The notes below the pieces were generated by a model. The model did no database searches and was not told where the DNA came from. It was given only the letters and a program-made list of their open reading frames with translations. Shown here one piece after another: positions 26,481 through 35,180 of a stretch of 64,000 nucleotides of DNA. The position numbers and the translations under genes are program-made. This stretch comes from Lachnospiraceae bacterium (lineage in GTDB: Bacteria > Bacillota > Clostridia > Lachnospirales > Lachnospiraceae), in the NCBI GenBank assembly GCA_022483465.1, contig JAKVNF010000003.1, forward strand, positions 248,001 through 312,000, given 5' to 3'. The stretch's first letter is position 1, and every line of letters begins with the position of its first letter.

Positions 26481-29400
26481 ATGGGATTTACATTTACCGA
26501 GAACCAGAATAAGGTACTGAACGCCCGCGGCCACAACGTGCTCGTCTCCGCCGCGGCGGGGAGCGGCAAGACCGCGGTGCTGGTGGAGCGCATCATCCGG
26601 ATGATCACCGAGGGGGACCACCCCTGCGACATTGACCGACTTTTGGTCGTGACCTTCACCCGGGCCGCCGCCGGCGAGATGCGCGAGCGCATCGCGAAGG
26701 CGGTGACGGAGCGCCTGGCAAAGGACCCGGAGAACCGGCACCTGCAGAAGCAGGAGACCCTCCTGCACCATGCCCAGATCACGACGATTGACAGCTTCTG
26801 CTCCTATCTTCTGCGGAACAGCTTTGCGACGATTGACCTGGACCCGGGCTTTCGGCAGATGGACGAGACGGAGAACGCCCTGCTGGAGTCGGATGTCTGC
26901 AGTACGTTCTTGGATGCGCTCTATGAGGCAAAGGATCCGGACCTTGCCCTGGTGCACCGCACCTACTGCCAAGGTTTAGGCGATGCGGAGATCCCGGAGC
27001 TCCTCCTCTCGCTCCTTCACACCTCGCTCTCTCACCCCTTCGGGGATGCCTGGCTCCAGGATCGGAAGAACGACTACGTGGTCAACGACGAGGCGGATCT
27101 CTTCTCCCGGGACTGGATGCAGTCCCTTCTATCCGACGGGGAGGAGCGGCTCACGGAAGCCCTCTCCCTCTATGACGGGTGCCTTGCGATCTGCCGGGCG
27201 CCCGGCGGGCCAGGAGCCTATGAGAAGACGGTTGCGCCGGAGCGGGATGCCCTCGCAGCTGCCCTTTTGCGGGCAAAGAACCTGACGGGAAAGGAGAAGT
27301 ACGAGGCCCTCTACGCGGCCGCCGGCATGGACTTTGGGCGGCTTGGGCGCATCACCAAGAAGGACGAGGTGGACCCGGCGCTCCAGGAGCAGGCAAAGTC
27401 CCTGCGGGATCTGGCCAAGGAGAGCGTGCGGGCCGCCGCGGCGGCCTGCTTTCCGGAGCCCCTCTCCGACACCCTCTACCGGATGAAGGAGATGGCGCCT
27501 GTCATGAACGCCCTCATTGACCTGACCCTGCGCTTTCACCAGGCGCTCCAGGACAGGAAGCGGGAGAAGAACGTCATCAGCTTTGCGGACCTCGAGCAGT
27601 ACGCTCTGGAGATTCTCCTTGTGCGGAGCGAGGACGGCACCTACACCGAGCGGCCGGAGGCGGCCGCCTACCGGAGCTACTTCGATGAGATCCTGATCGA
27701 CGAGTACCAGGACTCCAACGAGGTGCAGGAGCTCTTGCTCTCCGCGGTATCCGGGGAGAGGCAGGGGCGGTACGCGAGATTCATGGTGGGCGATGTGAAG
27801 CAGAGCATCTACCGCTTCCGGAACGCCCGGCCCGAGATCTTCGGGGCAAAGCTCGACACGTACCTTCCGGGGGATCCAAAGACCGAGCGCATCGACCTCG
27901 ACCAGAACTTCCGCTCAAGGACCGAGGTCCTGGATGCGGTAAACCTTGTCTTTCGAAAGATCATGCGGCGGGAGATCGGCGGCGTTGCCTACGACGAGGA
28001 CGCGGCCCTAAAGCCCGGCGCGAAGTACCCGGCATCCCCTGTGTCCCCCGACCCCTACACCGCGGAGCTCCTTTTGATTCGGACCGGGGAGAAGGAGGAG
28101 GAGAGCGCCCTGCCGGCTGCGCCGGGGGACGGGGATGATGGCGAAGATGAGATCGCGGCCCTCTCCGGGGCAAAGAAGGAGGCCCTTGCCATCGCAGAGC
28201 GGATCCGGGACCTGATCGCCACGCTCCCTGTGACGGACAAGGAGACCGGGGCCCTTCGCCCCTGCCGCTACCGGGACATCGTGATCCTCCTCCGCTCGGC
28301 GACGGCCCTGCCTGCCTTCCGGCAGATCTTTGAGCGGGAGAACATCCCGCTGTACGCGGAGAACCGCACCGGGTACTTTGCCGCCGAGGAGGTGCGGCAG
28401 GTGCTCCAGCTCCTTCGGATTATCCAGAATCCCCGGCAGGACATCCCGCTCTACGGGGCCCTGCGGGGATACTTCGGGGGCTTTTCCGAGGAGGAGATCG
28501 CGCGGATCCGGGCGGAGGGCGACGCCATCGCAAAGCGCGAGCAGGAGGAGACGGCAGCGAAAGAGGAGACAGCCGAGAAAGAAAAGCAGGCGCCGCTTCT
28601 ACTCGACAGCGGCAAGGCCTTCCTGCGGGGCACGGCCCCGGAGGATGCGGGCCTTCGGGCGAGGCTCTCTGACTTTTCCTCCCGCCTTTCCTCCTGGCGG
28701 GAGCAGGCCAAGATCCTGCCGATCCATGAGCTGTTGACCGTTTTGATCCATGAGACCGGATTTGACACCTATGTGGCGGCCCTCCCCGCCGGCGCCCAGC
28801 GGCGCGCCAACGTGGAGGAGCTCATCGCCCTTGCCCAGGGCTTTGAGCAGACCGCCTACCGCGGCGTCTTTGCCTTTGTCCGCTACCTGGATCAGATGCA
28901 GCGCTACTCGGTGGACCAGGGCGAAGCGGGGATTTTGGACGAGAACGCGGACGTCGTGCGGATCATGACGATCCACAAGTCCAAGGGCCTGGAGTTCCCG
29001 GTCTGCTTTGTGGCGGGTCTTGCCTCCCGCTACGCCTTCTCGAGGGACACGAAGGGGCGCCTCATCCTGGACAGCGACCTCGGGCTTGGCGCCGACTACG
29101 TGGACCTCGACACGAGAAGCGCCGCCCCGACCCTTCGAAAGAATGCGGTGGCGGCCAAGATCCGCAGGGACAGCCTCGGCGAGGAGCTGCGGGTTCTGTA
29201 CGTCGCGATGACAAGGGCCAAGGAAAAGCTCATCCTGACCGCCCAGGTCAAGGACATGGACAAGCTCCTGCAGAGCCTTCGCGCGGGCACCGCCGCCTTC
29301 GTGCCGGTGCCGGGCAAGGCATCGCCCCTGCCGGCCCAGGTGATCGCGGGGACTGGCGGGTATCTGCAGCTTTTGCTCCTTGCCCTCTTTGGGCAGGCGG

Positions 29401-30374
29401 TGGAGGCAAATGGGGAGATCCCCTCCGCCCTGGAGGAGCTCCCCGTATCCCCGATCCGGGTGTCGGTGACGGATGCCGCAGACCTCACCCTGATGGAGCA
29501 GGAGGACCAGTTGAATGCCGGGGCAAGACGCGCGCTTCTGCAGTCGGTGCAGGGCGTTTCCGAGGAGGATCTTCCGGACCCGGACCTTGCCAGGGCCCTT
29601 GCCGCCAACTTTGCCTTCCGCTATCCCCACGAGGACCTCAGGGATCTCTACACCAAGACCTCGGTCTCCGATTTAAAGCACGCTGCGATGGAGGAGAAGG
29701 GCCTCACCGTCGGCTGGGAGGGGGAGGGCGCCAAGGAGCTCTTCCCGGAGCACGACAGCGCGGATATCCCGGTGCCAAAGTTTATTTCTCTTGGCAAGGA
29801 GAAGGAGAGCGGGACCACCCCGCCCCTTGTCGGGGCAGCCCGGGGCACGGCGATCCACCGCGCCTGCGAGCTCATCCCCTACCGCAGGTGGAAGGAGCCG
29901 GGGAAGGTGACAGGAGAGGAGTTTTTGGGCTTTGTGGAGGAGATGATTGCCTCCGGGGAGATCCCAGAGGAATACCGGCCAGTCCTTCTGCCAAAGACCT
30001 TCCTCCCCTTCCTCTCCTCCGGCATCGCGGGGCGGATGGCAAAGGCGGCCGCAACCGGCCACCTTCGCAGGGAGCAGCCCTTTGTCTATGGGCTCCCCGC
30101 GGATGAGGTGAATCCCGCGTTTCCCCACAGCGAGACGATCCTGATCCAGGGCATCATCGACGCCTTCTTCCTGGAAAAGGGCCCGGACGGAAAGCCCCAG
30201 GCGGTGGTCGTCGACTACAAGACGGACCGGGTCCGCACGGGGAAGGAGCTTGCCGACCTCTACGCGACCCAGCTCGATCTCTACGCCAGGGCCCTGGAGG
30301 GCATGCTGGGGGTCCCGGTCGCCGGGAAGATCCTCTACAGCTTCGCGCTCCAGCAGGAGGTGCCGCTGCCCTGA
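26481..30374 (+). CDS. addA: ATP-dependent helicase/nuclease subunit A (AddA)
   Basis: The 1297-residue UvrD-like (SF1) helicase has Walker A SAAAGSGKTAVL (Lys30), the Q-motif region FTENQNKVLNARG, Walker B DEYQDS (407-412), motif III with VGDVKQSIYRFR, and motif VI VAMTRAKEKL. The C-terminal RecB-family nuclease has the catalytic VVVDYKTD (Asp1245, Lys1247). It translocates 3' to 5' and with AddB trims DNA ends until a chi-like site. Length is slightly above the usual 1200-1250, owing to Glu/Lys-rich inserts around 545-560 and 690-705. It is coupled to addB (1-base gap). Confidence 0.95.
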   Translation: MGFTFTENQNKVLNARGHNVLVSAAAGSGKTAVLVERIIRMITEGDHPCDIDRLLVVTFTRAAAGEMRERIAKAVTERLAKDPENRHLQKQETLLHHAQITTIDSFCSYLLRNSFATIDLDPGFRQMDETENALLESDVCSTFLDALYEAKDPDLALVHRTYCQGLGDAEIPELLLSLLHTSLSHPFGDAWLQDRKNDYVVNDEADLFSRDWMQSLLSDGEERLTEALSLYDGCLAICRAPGGPGAYEKTVAPERDALAAALLRAKNLTGKEKYEALYAAAGMDFGRLGRITKKDEVDPALQEQAKSLRDLAKESVRAAAAACFPEPLSDTLYRMKEMAPVMNALIDLTLRFHQALQDRKREKNVISFADLEQYALEILLVRSEDGTYTERPEAAAYRSYFDEILIDEYQDSNEVQELLLSAVSGERQGRYARFMVGDVKQSIYRFRNARPEIFGAKLDTYLPGDPKTERIDLDQNFRSRTEVLDAVNLVFRKIMRREIGGVAYDEDAALKPGAKYPASPVSPDPYTAELLLIRTGEKEEESALPAAPGDGDDGEDEIAALSGAKKEALAIAERIRDLIATLPVTDKETGALRPCRYRDIVILLRSATALPAFRQIFERENIPLYAENRTGYFAAEEVRQVLQLLRIIQNPRQDIPLYGALRGYFGGFSEEEIARIRAEGDAIAKREQEETAAKEETAEKEKQAPLLLDSGKAFLRGTAPEDAGLRARLSDFSSRLSSWREQAKILPIHELLTVLIHETGFDTYVAALPAGAQRRANVEELIALAQGFEQTAYRGVFAFVRYLDQMQRYSVDQGEAGILDENADVVRIMTIHKSKGLEFPVCFVAGLASRYAFSRDTKGRLILDSDLGLGADYVDLDTRSAAPTLRKNAVAAKIRRDSLGEELRVLYVAMTRAKEKLILTAQVKDMDKLLQSLRAGTAAFVPVPGKASPLPAQVIAGTGGYLQLLLLALFGQAVEANGEIPSALEELPVSPIRVSVTDAADLTLMEQEDQLNAGARRALLQSVQGVSEEDLPDPDLARALAANFAFRYPHEDLRDLYTKTSVSDLKHAAMEEKGLTVGWEGEGAKELFPEHDSADIPVPKFISLGKEKESGTTPPLVGAARGTAIHRACELIPYRRWKEPGKVTGEEFLGFVEEMIASGEIPEEYRPVLLPKTFLPFLSSGIAGRMAKAAATGHLRREQPFVYGLPADEVNPAFPHSETILIQGIIDAFFLEKGPDGKPQAVVVDYKTDRVRTGKELADLYATQLDLYARALEGMLGVPVAGKILYSFALQQEVPLP

Positions 30375-30502
30375 GGATGGTTCCAGGACAGTTCAAAGGA
30401 ATCTGTGTCTGGACCCCGGGGGCGGATGGGAGGAAAATCCCCTCCGTGGGAGAGAGATGCGGGGATCCAGGACATTCATAAAAGAAAAGAGGTATGACAG
30501 AT

Positions 30503-30736
30503 ATGACCAGAAATCCGATGCAGATGATGAAACTGATGGAGCGGCTGAAGATCTTTCAGCAGCAGCACCCGAAGGCGGAGCCCTTCTTCCGGCAGGTCGC
30601 GGGGAGCGTCCTGGAGCCGGGGGCGGTGATCGAGGTGAAGGTCACCGACGTTTCCGGGAAGGAGTACGTCTCCAACATCCGGGTGACCCCGGAGGACGTG
30701 GAGACCATGCGGCTTCTGCGGGACCTCAAGGACTGA
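30503..30736 (+). CDS. Small conserved-looking protein of unknown function
   Basis: A 77-residue soluble protein starting MTRNPMQMMKLMERLKIFQQ, helical at first, then a beta-rich end (GAVIEVKVTDVSGKEYVSNIRVTPED), perhaps a small OB- or Sm-like barrel. I do not recognise the family. AGAGG at 30488-30492 suits ATG 30503 (10-base spacing) better than ATG 30494 (one base). It lies 128 bases after addA and before a strong terminator, so it may be the last gene of the addBA unit. Confidence 0.65.
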   Translation: MTRNPMQMMKLMERLKIFQQQHPKAEPFFRQVAGSVLEPGAVIEVKVTDVSGKEYVSNIRVTPEDVETMRLLRDLKD

Positions 30737-30761
30737 ACAGAAGAAAACAAGGCAGTAAAAA

Positions 30762-30797
30762 GCAGGCCGCTGACTGGATGAGTCAGCGGCCCGCTTT
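30762..30797. terminator. Bidirectional terminator between the addA unit and gpx
   Basis: GGCCGCTGACT and AGTCAGCGGCC pair perfectly within 30762-30794, followed by TTTG on the plus strand and preceded by an A-rich run that gives T on the minus strand. It serves the convergent genes on both sides. Confidence 0.7.
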
Positions 30798-30841
30798 GAC
30801 GATTCAAATCATAAATGGTAACAGATTCAAAAGTGCAGAGC

Positions 30842-31387
30842 TCAGAGCAGGGCCTCCACCTCGCTCTTCACGTCGTGCATGCTGGTGGTGGGCTCATAGC
30901 GCGCCACCACGTTCCCCTGCCGGTCCACCAGGAACTTGGTGAAGTTCCACTTGATGTTGGCGTTGTTCTTGTAGTCGGGGTCGATCTTCTTGAGCATCGT
31001 GTCCATGAGCAGGGCCTTGGGGCCGGATCCGAAGCCCTCGAAGGTCTTCTGGCTCTTTAAGAAGGTGTAGAGCGGAAGCTCGTTCTCACCGTTCACGTCG
31101 GACTTCTTCATCTGCGGGAACTCGGTGTGGTACTTGAGGGTGCAGAACTCGTGGATCTCATCATCGGTGCCGGGGGTCTGTCCCGCAAACTGGTTGCAGG
31201 GGATGTCGAGGATCTCCAGTCCCTTGTCGTGGAACTCGTGGTACATCTCCTCCAGATCCTTGTACTGGGGCGTGAAGCCGCAGCCGGTGGCGGTATTCAC
31301 CACCAGGACGACCTTGCCGCGGAAATTGGACATGGGAACTTCTTCTCCCTTGGGATTTGTCACACTGTAATCATAAAAGCCTGCCAT
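30842..31387 (-). CDS. gpx: Glutathione peroxidase-family (thioredoxin-dependent) peroxidase
   Basis: The 181-residue protein has the peroxidatic Cys36 in NTATGCGFTPQY, CNQFAGQ (Cys64, Gln) and WNFTKFLVD, which supplies the Trp and Asn of the active site. It is the cysteine, not selenocysteine, form; bacterial Cys-type enzymes generally use thioredoxin rather than glutathione. It reduces organic hydroperoxides in the cytoplasm. It has its own consensus promoter containing a palindrome (31467-31495), pointing to peroxide-responsive control. Confidence 0.93.
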   Translation of the reverse strand: MAGFYDYSVTNPKGEEVPMSNFRGKVVLVVNTATGCGFTPQYKDLEEMYHEFHDKGLEILDIPCNQFAGQTPGTDDEIHEFCTLKYHTEFPQMKKSDVNGENELPLYTFLKSQKTFEGFGSGPKALLMDTMLKKIDPDYKNNANIKWNFTKFLVDRQGNVVARYEPTTSMHDVKSEVEALL

Positions 31388-31466
31388 AGCTGCCTCCTTG
31401 ACCGGACCACTGTCCGGATTCTGTGCTGTTTGATCGGGAAACTTCCTGTCTCCCTTCGACGATCTA

Positions 31467-31495
31467 AATATATTGCGCGCAATTTAATTTGTCAA
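31467..31495 (-). promoter_or_regulatory. gpx promoter with internal palindromic operator
   Basis: On the minus strand, perfect TTGACA (31490-31495), 17-bp spacer, and TATATT (31467-31472). The spacer contains the perfect 12-base palindrome ATTGCGCGCAAT (31472-31483), touching the -10. Position and form suit a MarR/OhrR-type repressor, which would fit an organic-peroxide gene; the identity of the regulator is inference. Confidence 0.7.
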
Positions 31496-31539
31496 GATCA
31501 AAATGAAAAAATCAGTCGCCGCCCGCCATGCCAGTACGC

Positions 31540-31545
31540 TATAAT
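31540..31545 (+). promoter_or_regulatory. -10 box of the flavodoxin-ferredoxin gene
   Basis: TATAAT lies 33 bases before ATG 31578 and diverges from the gpx promoter. No clear -35 was found. Confidence 0.4.
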
Positions 31546-31577
31546 TCGTACATCAACAGACAGGCAGGGAGGCTGAT

Positions 31578-32357
31578 ATGATCTTTTATTTTTCCGCAAC
31601 CGGCAACACCAAGCACGCCGCCAAGGTCATCGCGGACCGAAACGGCGACCGGCTGATCCCCATCGCGGAGGCGATGCGCACGGGAAACTGCTCCTATCAG
31701 GCGGGCCCCGGGGAGGACATCGGCATCATCACCCCGGTCTACTTCTGGGGGATCCCGGACGTGGTGCACCGGTTTTTGAAGACGGTCCAGCTCTCGGGCC
31801 AGGGAACGGACCGGTACGTCTACTGCGTCCTCACCTACGGCACCGTGACGGGCGGCGCATCCTCGATGATCATGACGGACCTCAAGGAGAACTTCGGACT
31901 CACGATCTTGGCGGTCTTTGCGGCAAGGACCGTGGACACCTATCTGCCGATATTTTCGGTGGCGGATGCGGCAAAGAATGAGAAGGTCCTGAAACAGTAC
32001 GACAAGGACCTGGAGGAGATTGCGGGGAAGGTGGCAGAGCGCACCGTCGGGGACTACAACTACGACCGGGGCGCCTGGGCTCTTTGCTGGCCCATCGCGC
32101 AGCTTGTCTACGACCACGTGCGAAAGACCAAGAAGTTTTCAGTCTCCCCAGACTGCATCGGGTGCGGCCTCTGCGAGAGGCAGTGTCCCGACAGCGTGAT
32201 CCGCTTACAGGACGGAAAGCCCGTCTGGACCAGGGAGCGCTGCAGCCTCTGCCTTGGCTGCGTCAACCGCTGTCCGAAGAACGCCATCTCCTTTGGCGGA
32301 AAGACCGAGGGGAAGGGGCAGTACCAAAATCCCGAGGAGAAGCCGGATCTTTCCTGA
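31578..32357 (+). CDS. EFR1-type flavodoxin-ferredoxin fusion protein
   Basis: The 259-residue protein starts with a flavodoxin-like FMN-binding loop, FYFSATGNTKHAA (3-15). Other flavodoxin-fold blocks follow to about 120. The C-terminal part has two [4Fe-4S] motifs: CIGCGLCERQCP (193-204) and CSLCLGCVNRCP (222-233). It belongs to the EFR1 family of electron-transfer proteins common in anaerobic Firmicutes; partner enzymes are unknown. The ATG has GGGAGG upstream. It is divergent from gpx. Confidence 0.88.
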   Translation: MIFYFSATGNTKHAAKVIADRNGDRLIPIAEAMRTGNCSYQAGPGEDIGIITPVYFWGIPDVVHRFLKTVQLSGQGTDRYVYCVLTYGTVTGGASSMIMTDLKENFGLTILAVFAARTVDTYLPIFSVADAAKNEKVLKQYDKDLEEIAGKVAERTVGDYNYDRGAWALCWPIAQLVYDHVRKTKKFSVSPDCIGCGLCERQCPDSVIRLQDGKPVWTRERCSLCLGCVNRCPKNAISFGGKTEGKGQYQNPEEKPDLS

Positions 32358-32363
32358 CAAAAA

Positions 32364-32479
32364 TGCATTTATGCAGGCTTTGATGCATAAAGTTTTGGCG
32401 AGGACTCTCTCTGAACCCCTGAAAAATGCGGCAAATCCGGGATTGTATGCAATCCTGCACAGGAACTGGATGCATAAAC
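32364..32479. promoter_or_regulatory. Repeated TGCAT-type sites upstream of the amino-acid transporter
   Basis: The region holds a palindrome TGCATTTATGCA (32364-32375), then GATGCATAAAG (32382-32392), TGTATGCAATCC (32444-32455) and GATGCATAAAC (32470-32480). The last ends 24 bases upstream of the transporter -35. The spacing suggests cooperative binding of a repressor or activator. It does not fit the standard 18-bp ArgR box exactly. Confidence 0.4.
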
Positions 32480-32503
32480 TATCACAATTCGTCACTATTT
32501 TTC

Positions 32504-32532
32504 TTGATCTTGCGGGGGCGAAGAAATATAGT
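32504..32532 (+). promoter_or_regulatory. Promoter of the amino-acid ABC transporter
   Basis: TTGATC (32504-32509), 17-bp spacer, TATAGT (32527-32532). The leader of about 50 nt contains GC-rich sequence (GCCCCGCCGGGGC) and ends in AAGGAGG. Confidence 0.65.
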
Positions 32533-32588
32533 AATGGGAAAGAGAACCGGAGCCCCGCCGGGGCCCTCGGCGAAGGAGGATCATACTT

Positions 32589-33530
32589 ATGAAGAAGAGA
32601 GTCTTAACGGTTGTGATGGCAGGCCTTCTGGGCGCAGGCCTTGCCGCCTGCGGAAGCAGCAGTTCTACCAGCGCCTCCACCGAGGCAGCAGCGACCACTG
32701 AGGCAGCGGCTGCCACGACAGAAGCAGCAGCAGCGACCACCGAGGCAGCAGCAACCACCGAGGCGGCTTCCGAGAGCGCTTCCGTGGATCTGTCCCAGTC
32801 CAAGTACCTGTCCGACGGCGTCATGACGGTCGGCCTGAACGCGACCTTCCCGCCCTTCGAGTACGTGGGCGACGGCACCGACACCTTCGATGACATCACC
32901 GCCAACGAGGGCAACGTCACCGGCTTTGATGTGGCCATGATGAACGAGATCGGTAAGCGCATCGGCGTCTCCGTGGAGATCGAGGACATGGATTTCGACG
33001 GCATCATCCCGGCACTGGGCAGCAAGATCGATGTGGCTGCCACCGGCATGACGATCACCGATGAGCGCAAGGAGTCCGTCAACTTCTCGGATCCCTACTA
33101 CGATGCCACCCAGTCCGTTCTGGTCAAGGCAGACAGCACCATTGCCACCGAGGATGATCTGAAGAACTGCAGCGCCATCGGCGTGCAGGGCGGCACCACT
33201 GGTGAGACCATTGCCCGCGGCATCAACGATGCAGCCACCGTCTCTGTCAAGAGCTTCAACCAGGCGGTTGCAGACCTGGTCAACGGCAAGAACGACGCCG
33301 TTATCCTGGATCAGGTCCCGGCAGAGGCCTTTGCCGAGAGCTACAGCGGACAGATCAAGGCCCTGGACGGCTCCCAGCTCAACTTCGATGTGGAGCAGTA
33401 CGGCATCGCAATGCCCAAGGATGACGAGGTCATGCTCGATGCGATCAACGGCGCCCTGTCTGATATGAAGGCAGACGGCACCTATGACAGCCTGGTAGAG
33501 CAGTACATCTCCAACTACTCTGCAGAATAA
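32589..33530 (+). CDS. Polar amino-acid ABC transporter, substrate-binding lipoprotein
   Basis: The 313-residue protein has a lipoprotein signal (LGAGLAAC, lipidated Cys21) and a flexible linker (about 22-65) made of repeats of the type ATTEAA. The family 3 periplasmic-binding domain follows: VGLNATFPPFEYVG, FDVAMMNEIGKRIG, DVAATGMTITDERK and VNFSDPYYDA. The solute is probably a polar amino acid (Arg, His, Gln, Cys or similar); the exact ligand cannot be read from sequence. It is the first gene of the three-gene transporter; a hairpin after it (33559-33589) would let it be made in excess over the membrane parts. Confidence 0.92.
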   Translation: MKKRVLTVVMAGLLGAGLAACGSSSSTSASTEAAATTEAAAATTEAAAATTEAAATTEAASESASVDLSQSKYLSDGVMTVGLNATFPPFEYVGDGTDTFDDITANEGNVTGFDVAMMNEIGKRIGVSVEIEDMDFDGIIPALGSKIDVAATGMTITDERKESVNFSDPYYDATQSVLVKADSTIATEDDLKNCSAIGVQGGTTGETIARGINDAATVSVKSFNQAVADLVNGKNDAVILDQVPAEAFAESYSGQIKALDGSQLNFDVEQYGIAMPKDDEVMLDAINGALSDMKADGTYDSLVEQYISNYSAE

Positions 33531-33558
33531 GCCAGCGCACAGAATTCAAACGAACGGC

Positions 33559-33589
33559 CGGACAGAGAAGTCAAGGATTTCTCTGTCCG
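33559..33589 (+). terminator. Partial terminator between binding protein and permease
   Basis: CGGACAGAGAA (33559-33569) pairs with TTCTCTGTCCG (33579-33589), followed only by ACTTTG. The weak T-run suggests partial read-through to the permease. A possible -10 (TAAGAT) follows near 33602. Confidence 0.5.
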
Positions 33590-33650
33590 ACTTTGTGGTG
33601 TAAGATACAGGAAGAAACGGCAGTCGTCACAACAGGCGGCGGGAGGTACG

Positions 33651-34340
33651 ATGGACAGCATCAGCACACAGTTTTATAAGGCCTTTATCCGAAATGACAG
33701 ATGGCTCCTCTACGTGAAAGGCCTGGGCAACACCCTGGAGGTCACTGCGTTTGCGGCGCTCCTGGGCGTGGTCCTTGGCACCCTGGCGTGCCTCTTTAAC
33801 CTGCAGCGCAGCAAGTCGGGAAAGCGGACGATCGGCTCCTATATCGCCTACGTCTACATCGACGTGATCCGCGGCACGCCCACGATGATTCAGCTGCTCA
33901 TCATGTGGAACGTCATCATGGCGACCTCGAAGAACAAGATCCTGGTGGCCTGCATGGCCTTCGGCATCAACTCCGGCGCCTACGTCGCCGAGATTCTCCG
34001 GGGCGGCATCCAGTCCGTGGATGAGGGCCAGATGGAGGCCGGGCGCAGCCTTGGCCTTACCCGGAACATGACCATGCTGTACGTGGTCCTGCCCCAGGCC
34101 TTCAAGAACTGCTTCCCGTCCCTGCTGAACGAATTCATCACCCTGCTCAAGGAGACCTCCATCGCCGGTGCGGTGGGCCTGACCGAGCTGACACACGCGG
34201 CGGACCAGGTGTCCAGCGCGACCTACCAGTACATGATGCCGCTTCTTGGCGCGGCCGTGATGTACTTTGTGGTCGTGAAGATCCTGTCGTTCCTGTTTGG
34301 CATACTGGAAAGGAAGCTGAGAGAAAGTGACAACCGATAA
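33651..34340 (+). CDS. Amino-acid ABC transporter, permease
   Basis: The 229-residue membrane protein of the HisM/GlnP type has about five helices. Its EAA loop sequence, [22 protein letters not shown], contacts the ATPase, and it also has [16 protein letters not shown], typical of polar amino-acid uptake permeases. ATG 33651 has GGGAGG upstream. Only one permease gene is present, so it probably works as a homodimer. The ATPase gene overlaps its last 14 bases. Confidence 0.92.
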   Translation: MDSISTQFYKAFIRNDRWLLYVKGLGNTLEVTAFAALLGVVLGTLACLFNLQRSKSGKRTIGSYIAYVYIDVIRGTPTMIQLLIMWNVIMATSKNKILVACMAFGINSGAYVAEILRGGIQSVDEGQMEAGRSLGLTRNMTMLYVVLPQAFKNCFPSLLNEFITLLKETSIAGAVGLTELTHAADQVSSATYQYMMPLLGAAVMYFVVVKILSFLFGILERKLRESDNR

Positions 34341-35070
34341 GACTGCGATGATCCGCATCCGGGGCCTCAAGAAGGACTTCGGCGACAACCACGTGCTGCG
34401 GGGCATCGACTACGACATCCAGAAGGGCCAGAAGATCGTGCTGGTGGGTCCCTCCGGCTGCGGCAAGTCGACGTTCCTGCGCTGCATCAACCTCCTGGAG
34501 ACGCCCACCGACGGCGAGATCTGGCTCGATGACGTGAAGGTGAACGATCCCGCCACCGACATCAACAAGGTGCGGCGGCGCATGGGCATGGTGTTCCAGC
34601 GCTTCAACCTGTTTCAAAACCTGACCATCATGGACAACATCACCCTGGCGCCGGTGAAGCTCGGCATCCTCTCCAAGGAGGAGGCCAAGGAGAAGGCGCT
34701 GCAGCTGTTAAAGCGGGTGAACCTGCAGGACAAGGCGGATGCCTATCCCCACTCCCTCTCCGGCGGCATGCAGCAGCGCATCGCCATCGTCCGGGCACTG
34801 GAGATGAATCCGGAGGTCATGCTGTTCGACGAGCCCACGTCCGCCCTCGATCCCGAGATGGTGGGCGAGGTGCTGGAGGTCATGAAGCAGCTGGCCGATG
34901 AGGGCATGACGATGGTGGTCGTCACCCACGAGATGGCCTTTGCCAGGGAGATCGCAAGCCGCGTTCTCTTCATCGACGAGGGCGTCATCAAGGAGGAGGG
35001 AAGTCCTGAGGACTTCTTCACCCATCCCAAGAACCTGAGACTGCAGGATTTTCTGTCCAAAGTTCTGTAG
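34327..35070 (+). CDS. Amino-acid ABC transporter, ATP-binding protein
   Basis: The 247-residue ATPase of the GlnQ/HisP type has Walker [10 protein letters not shown] (41-49), Q-loop VFQRFNLF, signature LSGGMQQR, Walker [15 protein letters not shown] and switch His in VVVTHEM. The GTG start at 34327 lies inside the permease gene; ATG 34348 is an alternative. It closes the transporter operon, before a terminator at 35095. Confidence 0.93.
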   Translation: MTTDKTAMIRIRGLKKDFGDNHVLRGIDYDIQKGQKIVLVGPSGCGKSTFLRCINLLETPTDGEIWLDDVKVNDPATDINKVRRRMGMVFQRFNLFQNLTIMDNITLAPVKLGILSKEEAKEKALQLLKRVNLQDKADAYPHSLSGGMQQRIAIVRALEMNPEVMLFDEPTSALDPEMVGEVLEVMKQLADEGMTMVVVTHEMAFAREIASRVLFIDEGVIKEEGSPEDFFTHPKNLRLQDFLSKVL

Positions 35071-35076
35071 CCGCGG

Positions 35077-35082
35077 TAGAAT
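35077..35082 (+). promoter_or_regulatory. -10-like element TAGAAT, repeated at 41748
   Basis: The 15-base block GTAGAATACGAAAAG (35076-35090) occurs identically at 41747-41761, each time just after a stop codon and just before a GC-rich hairpin and a new gene. TAGAAT resembles a -10 box; no -35 was found. Confidence 0.4.
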
Positions 35083-35094
35083 ACGAAAAGAGTG

Positions 35095-35133
35095 CGGGCC
35101 GGAAGAGAGCGTCTCATTCGGCCCGTTTGTTTT
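35095..35133 (+). terminator. Intrinsic terminator of the transporter operon
   Basis: CGGGCCG (35095-35101) with CGGCCCG (35119-35125), plus an inner GAGA/TCTC, followed by TTTGTTTT. Confidence 0.65.
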
Positions 35134-35180
35134 GGAGACAAAGATGGGAATTGCGGCCGCCATGCGGCCAGGGAGGAACT

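Noticed and set aside
32364-32480. ArgR/AhrC boxes
   Set aside because: The half-sites are separated by 2 bases rather than 4, so they do not fit the standard ArgR dyad.
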